Assembly (NCBI GenBank): GCA_025358115.1
Contig: JANYKQ010000048.1
Span: 1 to 47,145, forward strand
Origin: Methanomicrobiales archaeon
Lineage (GTDB): Archaea; Halobacteriota; Methanomicrobia; Methanomicrobiales; Methanospirillaceae
Reading direction: 5' to 3'
DNA length: 47,145 nt
Part shown: positions 42,411 to 47,145 of the stretch, in pieces
Layout: every line of letters begins with the position of its first letter
Numbering within the stretch: the first letter of the stretch is position 1
The notes under the pieces: generated by a model
Database searches by the model: none
What the model was told of the DNA's origin: nothing
The model's input: the letters and a program-made list of their open reading frames with translations, nothing else
Translations under genes and position numbers: made by a program

Positions 42411-42905
42411 ATGATACCCCTGTATGCCTACCGGGACAACAGCTGTGACCCCCGGAAGTGCACGGTCAAAAAACTTGAGAAAGCGGGTTTTTTAAAAATT
42501 TTTACAAAGATATCGCAGATCCCGCGAAACACCCTCCTGCTCGATCCGACAGCGGAACAAGCACTCTCTCCTGCCGACAGGTTCGTGAGATCGATAACCG
42601 CGCTCGACTGTTCTTGGGTTGTACTGGACACAGGTTCAGTCCAGTCATGGCGCATCCGCAGGGCACTCCCTTTCCTGATGGCGGCAAATCCAGTCAACTT
42701 CGGCAAACCCTGCAAGCTCTCTTCGATTGAGGCCATCGCGGCAACATTGTACATCCTGGGAGAAAAAGATCGGGCTGCTTCCATTCTTTCAAAAGTCAAC
42801 TGGGGGATCCGTTTTTTGGAAGTAAACCAGGAACCGCTTGATCTCTATGCAAATGCAAAGAACAGCACAGAAATTATTGCAATCCAGTCACTCTACATAG
42901 ACTAG
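42411..42905 (+). CDS. tsr3: 16S/18S rRNA aminocarboxypropyltransferase Tsr3 (DUF367)
   Basis: A 164-residue SPOUT-like enzyme that transfers the 3-amino-3-carboxypropyl group of SAM to a small-subunit rRNA pseudouridine. Family landmarks are NSCDPRKCT near 10-18, LLLDPTAEQALSPAD near 40-55, ALDCSWVVLD near 64-73 and NPVNFGKPCKLSSIEAIAAT near 92-111. Length is typical for archaeal Tsr3. The ATG is almost back-to-back with the deoxyribosyltransferase-like gene. No Shine-Dalgarno is seen, so the message may be leaderless. Confidence 0.93.
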   Translation: MIPLYAYRDNSCDPRKCTVKKLEKAGFLKIFTKISQIPRNTLLLDPTAEQALSPADRFVRSITALDCSWVVLDTGSVQSWRIRRALPFLMAANPVNFGKPCKLSSIEAIAATLYILGEKDRAASILSKVNWGIRFLEVNQEPLDLYANAKNSTEIIAIQSLYID

Positions 42906-42947
42906 ATCGCCTGATCTGTTTAAAAGAGAAGTATTTGGGATTTAGTT

Positions 42948-43538
42948 TTAAGTGTTGCCTGAAGGTGGCTGGGGTCCCGCCACACCGGTTTTATTGGTCT
43001 GCATTGACACACCCGCTACCATGAAAAGGGCCCCGACAATCCAAGCGTAAATACCCCAGATTTTTACCAGCATTACATCAGTGAGATCCGGGAAGAGCGC
43101 TATTAAGATACTTAAAAAAAGGGTGATCATACCCAGAAGCACGATAACGAGCCGTATCTTCCACTCATCTGAAAGAGAGCACCCGACAAGAATGAGGAGA
43201 ATACTATTGATGATAGCAATAAAAGCCATGATAATAATGAATGTCGGCGCAATGAGCCCGGGAATCAAAATGGCAAGAACTGCTACAATAAACGATATGA
43301 TGCCGGCAAGAAAGATGGGAAACTTGTAGATGATATCTTCTTTGAACGAGTAAGAAAAGGCTACCATAACCAGACCGACTGCCAGGGCAAGGATACCAAA
43401 GAGCACCACGAGTGTGTCAAGGAACATCGAAGTCCAGAAAAAAGCGCCTATTCCCGATAAAAAGACGATCCCCCCAATAAGTGCGATCTGCCACCAGTGC
43501 ACCGGCGTTTCAGAAAACACAATGGTTGAAGTGTTCAT
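42948..43538 (-). CDS. HdeD/DUF308-family membrane protein
   Basis: A 196-residue protein with six predicted membrane helices and short loops, ending in a polar, Gly/Pro-rich tail. The repeated pattern of helix pairs (IGGIVFLSGIGAFFW, IYAWIVGALFMVAG) is that of HdeD/DUF308 proteins, linked to acid stress in bacteria. The function in archaea is unknown. It is convergent with tsr3 (42 bp) and divergent from gap. Confidence 0.82.
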   Translation of the reverse strand: MNTSTIVFSETPVHWWQIALIGGIVFLSGIGAFFWTSMFLDTLVVLFGILALAVGLVMVAFSYSFKEDIIYKFPIFLAGIISFIVAVLAILIPGLIAPTFIIIMAFIAIINSILLILVGCSLSDEWKIRLVIVLLGMITLFLSILIALFPDLTDVMLVKIWGIYAWIVGALFMVAGVSMQTNKTGVAGPQPPSGNT

Positions 43539-43827
43539 ATACTGGTTCTTCGTTTTTTGACAAATTATAATTAATTCCTGAAATTTTTAATAATGGTCGT
43601 TTCCTGTTGTTTGTTTTAATATACGGGTAATTACTGCCATAAAACCCGTAATTAGTAGCAAAAAAACAGAATACCATCGTACTTTTCCAAAAGACCTTAT
43701 ATTACACAAAGAGCCTTGAAAACGCCAGGAATTATTGGAAACTGCCCATTGTTTGATACATTCATGTATTTTGATAGTTGCGAGACGTTCCGCATAGTTT
43801 TTCTACACCTGCGTCAAGTAGGATTGT
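43539..43827. promoter_or_regulatory. Divergent regulatory region of the HdeD-like gene and gap
   Basis: About 290 AT-rich bases hold two likely promoters. For gap, TTATATTAC lies at 43698-43706, about 120-130 nt before the ATG. For the HdeD-like gene, AATTATAATTTG on the minus strand lies around 43563-43574. Between them is the perfect 7-bp inverted repeat TACGGGT/ACCCGTA (43622-43628, 43644-43650), a candidate operator. No convincing ORF is present. Confidence 0.45.
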
Positions 43828-44859
43828 ATGATCAAGGTTGCCATCAACGGGTATGGTACAATCGGCAAGCGCGTTGCCGATGCGGTCGCTGCTCAGAAGG
43901 ATATGAAAGTAATCGGTGTCTCAAAGACCCGCCCTAATGCCGAGGCCTTTGTAGCAAAACAGCGGGGTTATCCACTCTATATCGCCGATCTTTCCAAGAA
44001 AGCCGCTTTTGAAAAAGTCGGCCTTTCCGTTGCAGGGTCTGTCGAAGATATGTGTAAAGCTGCTGACATTATTGTCGATGCAACACCGGGGGATGTCGGG
44101 GCTACGAATAAACCACTGTACGAAAAACTCGGGAAAAAAGCGCTCTGGCAAGGGGGAGAGGATCATGAGATTGCCGGATTCTCCTTCAATTCATCCTGCA
44201 ACTATAAGGATGCAATCGGCAGGCAGTTCGTCAGGGTAGTCTCCTGTAATACAACGGGGCTCTGCCGGATTATCCACGCTATCGATAACGAATATGGCGT
44301 TGCCCATGTACATGCGATCATGGTACGCCGGGGTTCCGATCCTGGTGAGATTAAAAAAGGACCAATAGATGCGATTGTGCTGGATCCCGTAAGCGTTCCC
44401 AGCCATCACGGCCCGGATGTCCTCTCAGTGCTCCCCCATATTTCGATCGTTACCATGGCAATGATCGTACCAACCACCATGATGCACATGCATGCGATCC
44501 GTATCACTACAAAAAAAGAAGTATCGAAGGAACGAGTCATAGACCTGGTAAAAAATCATCCCAGAATGGGCCTGATCAAAAAGAGTGCAGGGATCAGGAG
44601 CACGGCAGAGCTCAAAGAGTTCGCTATGGATCTAGGAAGGCCGCGATCGGATCTGTATGAGAACTGTATTTTTGAAGATTCGATCTATGCCAACAAAACC
44701 GATCTCTGCTTCTTCCAGGCAATCCACCAGGAAGCAGACGTAGTGGTTGAGAATATCGATGCAATCCGCGCGATGATGGGGGGACAGAAGGATGGGGCAG
44801 CATCCATAAAAACCACCAATGATGCACTCGGATTTACACCGATCCAGAACAACCATTAA
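43828..44859 (+). CDS. gap: Type II glyceraldehyde-3-phosphate dehydrogenase
   Basis: A 343-residue archaeal-type GAPDH, interconverting glyceraldehyde-3-phosphate and 1,3-bisphosphoglycerate with NAD(P). The N-terminal Rossmann motif is INGYGTIGKRV, and the catalytic Cys lies in SCNTTGLCR near residues 139-147. The class-specific SSCNYKDAIGRQFVRVVSCN context and KHDPGE-equivalent RRGSDPGEIKKGP are present. Length is normal. AGGATTGT before the ATG is its ribosome-binding site. In methanogens it mainly serves gluconeogenesis. Confidence 0.95.
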   Translation: MIKVAINGYGTIGKRVADAVAAQKDMKVIGVSKTRPNAEAFVAKQRGYPLYIADLSKKAAFEKVGLSVAGSVEDMCKAADIIVDATPGDVGATNKPLYEKLGKKALWQGGEDHEIAGFSFNSSCNYKDAIGRQFVRVVSCNTTGLCRIIHAIDNEYGVAHVHAIMVRRGSDPGEIKKGPIDAIVLDPVSVPSHHGPDVLSVLPHISIVTMAMIVPTTMMHMHAIRITTKKEVSKERVIDLVKNHPRMGLIKKSAGIRSTAELKEFAMDLGRPRSDLYENCIFEDSIYANKTDLCFFQAIHQEADVVVENIDAIRAMMGGQKDGAASIKTTNDALGFTPIQNNH

Positions 44860-44884
44860 CACCCATCATCACCTATTATTTTCA

Positions 44885-45826
44885 ATGGATGCGTACGAAC
44901 GGGTTACCCGCAACACAGTCGAGATTGTAACAGAAGACGATCTCCGTTCGCTACTTAATAAACCTGTAAAAAAGGTCTATGCAGGATACGAACCCAGTGG
45001 CGAGATCCATCTTGGCCATCTTGTCACGGTCAACAAACTGGTGGACATGCAGGCTGCCGGGTTTGAAGTCGTCGTGTTGCTGGCTGATGTGCATGCTTTC
45101 CTGAACCGCAAAGGGACCATGGAAAAAGTGCGTGAACTTGCCGACTACAACCGCCGCTGTTTCGAAGGGCTCGGGTTAAAAAACGTCCAGTACGTGCTGG
45201 GTTCCGATCTGCAGCTCAACCGGGATTACGAGCTGCTCGTACTCCAGCTCTCGCAGGAGATAACCCTCAACCGGGCAACGCGCAGTATGGATGAGGTGGG
45301 AAGGCAGATGGATCATCCCACCGTCTCCCAGATGATCTACCCGATCATGCAGATGGCCGATATTGCCATGCTTGGTGCGGATGCAGCCGTTGGAGGCATT
45401 GATCAGCGCAAGATCCACATGCTTGCGAGAGAACACCTGGTCAACTTCGGTTACACAGCACCTGTCTGCATTCACACACCTATCCTGAACGGAATTGACG
45501 GGAAGAAGATGTCCTCTTCACAGGGGAATTATATCTCGGTTGCAGATACAGAAGAGGAGATAAAAAAGAAATGCCAGAAGGCATTCTGCCCACCGGAGAT
45601 TCCGGAGAACCCGATACTCCAGATCTTCCAGTACCACATCTTCCCGCGCCTTCCTGAGATCACCATAAAGCGGCCGGAGAAATTTGGCGGTGACAGGGTG
45701 TTTTCAAGTTACATTGATTTGGAAACCGCCTACGGAAAGAGCGAAGTACATCCCATGGATCTCAAGAAATCATGTGGAGAATCGCTCGCTGATATTCTTG
45801 CACCGGTGCGAGACTACATCAAGTAA
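44885..45826 (+). CDS. tyrS: Tyrosine-tRNA ligase
   Basis: A 313-residue archaeal/eukaryotic-type class Ic synthetase. The HIGH-like motif is HLGH in YEPSGEIHLGHLV (near residues 33-45) and the KMSKS loop is KKMSSS near 204-209. The tyrosine-binding QISQ-type region is the MQMADI.LGADAAVGGIDQRK segment. Archaeal TyrRS of ~310 residues lacks the bacterial C-terminal S4 domain, as here. The ATG at 44885 matches the family start; an upstream ATG at 44819 would lie inside gap. It is 25 bp after gap. Confidence 0.95.
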   Translation: MDAYERVTRNTVEIVTEDDLRSLLNKPVKKVYAGYEPSGEIHLGHLVTVNKLVDMQAAGFEVVVLLADVHAFLNRKGTMEKVRELADYNRRCFEGLGLKNVQYVLGSDLQLNRDYELLVLQLSQEITLNRATRSMDEVGRQMDHPTVSQMIYPIMQMADIAMLGADAAVGGIDQRKIHMLAREHLVNFGYTAPVCIHTPILNGIDGKKMSSSQGNYISVADTEEEIKKKCQKAFCPPEIPENPILQIFQYHIFPRLPEITIKRPEKFGGDRVFSSYIDLETAYGKSEVHPMDLKKSCGESLADILAPVRDYIK

Positions 45827-45857
45827 CTATCCAATAACGTTAGGATTGTGACCCCCC

Positions 45858-46634
45858 GTGAGTCTTGAAAAAAAAGAGGATAGATTCGATCAACTTATAG
45901 AAGAGATGGGCATCCGTATCAAGGATGCTGACCAGTTCAAGGTACGGGAGGATGTCTTCGATGAGGTCACCCTTCTTGCGCTCTATAAACTGGTGCATAA
46001 AAAATGGTTATCGCTCATCGGTGGCTCGATCAGCACCGGGAAAGAGGCAAATGTATTTTACGGTGAGCGGGACGGGGCAGCAATTGCCATCAAGATTTAT
46101 CGCATCCGTACAGCAAATTTTACCACAATGAGTTCCTATGTCACGGGTGACCGCAGATTTTCTCATGTAAAAAAGGCCAAAAAAGATCTCATCTTTGCCT
46201 GGACCAGAAAGGAGTTCTCCAATCTGGTTCGGGCGCGGGATGCGGGTATTGCCGTTCCTGAACCGATCGTCTGGGACCGGAACATCCTGATCATGTCATT
46301 TATCGGAGAGGGTGAGATCGCCTACCCGCAACTCCGGAATGTCATTATGGAAGATCCTGCAGAGATCTATGAAACAATCACGAGCACCATTGATATACTG
46401 TACAACAAAGCCGAACTGGTACACGCCGACTTGAGCGAGTTCAATATATTATACGGGGACAAGCCCTATTTCATTGATATGGGGCAGTCTGTCACCCGCG
46501 ATCACCCCCGGGCACTCCAGTTCCTGATGCGGGACATCCGTAACATCAACCGGTATTTTAAAAACCGATGTGAAATCCGCAAGGATTTTGATCTGTTCAA
46601 TGCAGTAACCGGACTGAATGTTGCCGAACCATGA
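45858..46634 (+). CDS. rio1: Rio1-type atypical serine kinase
   Basis: A 258-residue archaeal Rio1 kinase. The signature STGKEANVFYG (nucleotide loop) is near 59-69, catalytic Lys is in IAIKIYRI, HADLSEFNIL is the catalytic loop near 194-203 and IDMGQSV the metal-binding loop near 211-217. These are diagnostic of RIO1 rather than RIO2. Rio1 acts as an ATPase/kinase in small-subunit maturation. The start is a GTG at 45858. The KH-domain gene that follows matches the usual archaeal rio1-KH pair. Confidence 0.94.
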   Translation: MSLEKKEDRFDQLIEEMGIRIKDADQFKVREDVFDEVTLLALYKLVHKKWLSLIGGSISTGKEANVFYGERDGAAIAIKIYRIRTANFTTMSSYVTGDRRFSHVKKAKKDLIFAWTRKEFSNLVRARDAGIAVPEPIVWDRNILIMSFIGEGEIAYPQLRNVIMEDPAEIYETITSTIDILYNKAELVHADLSEFNILYGDKPYFIDMGQSVTRDHPRALQFLMRDIRNINRYFKNRCEIRKDFDLFNAVTGLNVAEP

Positions 46635-46715
46635 TAACCGTTGACTGCCAATGGATGAGTGCCACAGCGTTATGCCATTAAAGAATAATCATATCAGAAC
46701 CCAGGTGAAAAAAAC

Positions 46716-47145
46716 ATGATTCAAGAAGTCAAGATTGCCGGTAGCAGGGTGGGTGTCCTTATTGGAAAAGGCGGCGCTACCAAGAGAGAACTCGAGGCCA
46801 AAACCCACGCCACCATCACCATCGACAGCAAAGAGGGAATTGTAAAAGTTGAAGGAACTGAAGAGCACACCATATCCATTCTCAGGGCTGTCGAAATTAT
46901 CAACGCCATCAACTGCGGGTTTTCCCCTGAACGTGCATTTGAGATGATCGAGGATGAAGATCTGTTGCTTGAAGTCATCGATCTTTCCGGAATGGCAGAT
47001 GGTCCACGCCAGTTGGACAGGCTGAGGGGCCGGATCATTGGCAAGGATGGCAGGGCACGCGAACAGATAGAGGATATGACCGATGTCGAGATTTCGGTAT
47101 TTGGAAAGACCGTCTCAATTATCGGGTATCCCGAGCAGCTCAAAA
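46716..47145 (+). CDS. KH-domain RNA-binding protein, Pno1/Dim2-like (partial)
   Basis: The first 143 codons of a gene that runs off the window. Two KH motifs are visible: GVLIGKGGATKREL near residues 12-25 (GxxG loop GKGG) and RIIGKDGRAREQ near 107-118 (GKDG). The protein starts MIQEVKIAGSRVGVLIGKGG. A strong AGGTGA ribosome-binding site lies 9 nt upstream. Archaeal KH proteins of this kind (Pno1/Dim2-like) bind the 3' end of 16S rRNA and work with Rio1, whose gene is 81 bp upstream. Confidence 0.9.
   Translation, partial: MIQEVKIAGSRVGVLIGKGGATKRELEAKTHATITIDSKEGIVKVEGTEEHTISILRAVEIINAINCGFSPERAFEMIEDEDLLLEVIDLSGMADGPRQLDRLRGRIIGKDGRAREQIEDMTDVEISVFGKTVSIIGYPEQLK

Noticed and set aside
43716-43937. 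73-aa ORF overlapping the gap start
   Set aside because: It begins with TTG, overlaps gap in another frame and lies in the gap leader; no motif supports it.

Overview
This window comes from a methanogenic archaeon, most likely of the Methanomicrobiales (Methanoregula-like). That placement is inference; no rRNA gene is present to confirm it. The evidence for a methanogen is direct: the first 8 kb carries a compact operon of methanogen-only genes. These are methyl-coenzyme M reductase (MCR) activation component A2 and methanogenesis marker proteins 3, 6, 5, 15, 17 and 7. Archaeal promoters (TATA boxes), type II GAPDH, Tsr3, Rio1 and a Pno1-type KH protein fit the same picture. No tRNA, rRNA, CRISPR array, transposase or integrase was seen.

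Layout. (1) 37-8294, plus strand: a HAD protein, atwA, mmp3-mmp6-mmp5-mmp15-mmp17-mmp7 and an AhpD-like protein, nearly all overlapping or abutting. They probably build and energise the complex that reduces the nickel of F430 in MCR. (2) 8426-11983: a chagasin-like inhibitor lipoprotein, then a minus-strand unit of a 52-aa ORF, a GT39 membrane glycosyltransferase, GtrA and a 70-aa ORF. (3) 12155-15111, plus: two tiny coupled ORFs, a winged-helix/FHA regulator and a membrane Ser/Thr kinase with an extracellular NosD-type beta-helix. This looks like a self-contained phospho-signalling module. (4) 15206-21906, minus: a repeat-bearing lipoprotein, a frameshifted five-PKD-domain surface protein, about 0.9 kb without a convincing gene, and a three-gene MacB/LolD-type ABC system. 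(5) 22200-25495, plus: asnB and manC.

(6) 25701-31782, minus: YgiQ radical SAM, a PPC/DUF296 protein, the DUF2207-LemA pair and a SelB-like factor without a GTP-binding loop. (7) 31981-41412: a visibly AT-richer surface-glycan region. It holds Gmd, a sugar C-methyltransferase, an NDP-sugar epimerase/reductase, two polyprenyl-phosphate-sugar synthases, an ArnE/ArnF-like SMR pair and two multi-pass glycosyltransferases. With manC it makes a coherent route from GDP-mannose to a deoxy, probably C-methylated, sugar and its transfer outside the cell. (8) 41523-47145: housekeeping genes. A deoxyribosyltransferase-like fusion lies head-to-head with tsr3, followed by an HdeD-like protein, gap, tyrS, rio1 and the start of a KH-domain gene cut by the window edge.

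The most interesting parts are the complete MCR-activation operon with its two less-studied flanking genes, the FHA-regulator/beta-helix-kinase module with hidden leader ORFs, and the pseudo-GTPase SelB-like protein. Functions are read from motifs and neighbours; no database search was possible.
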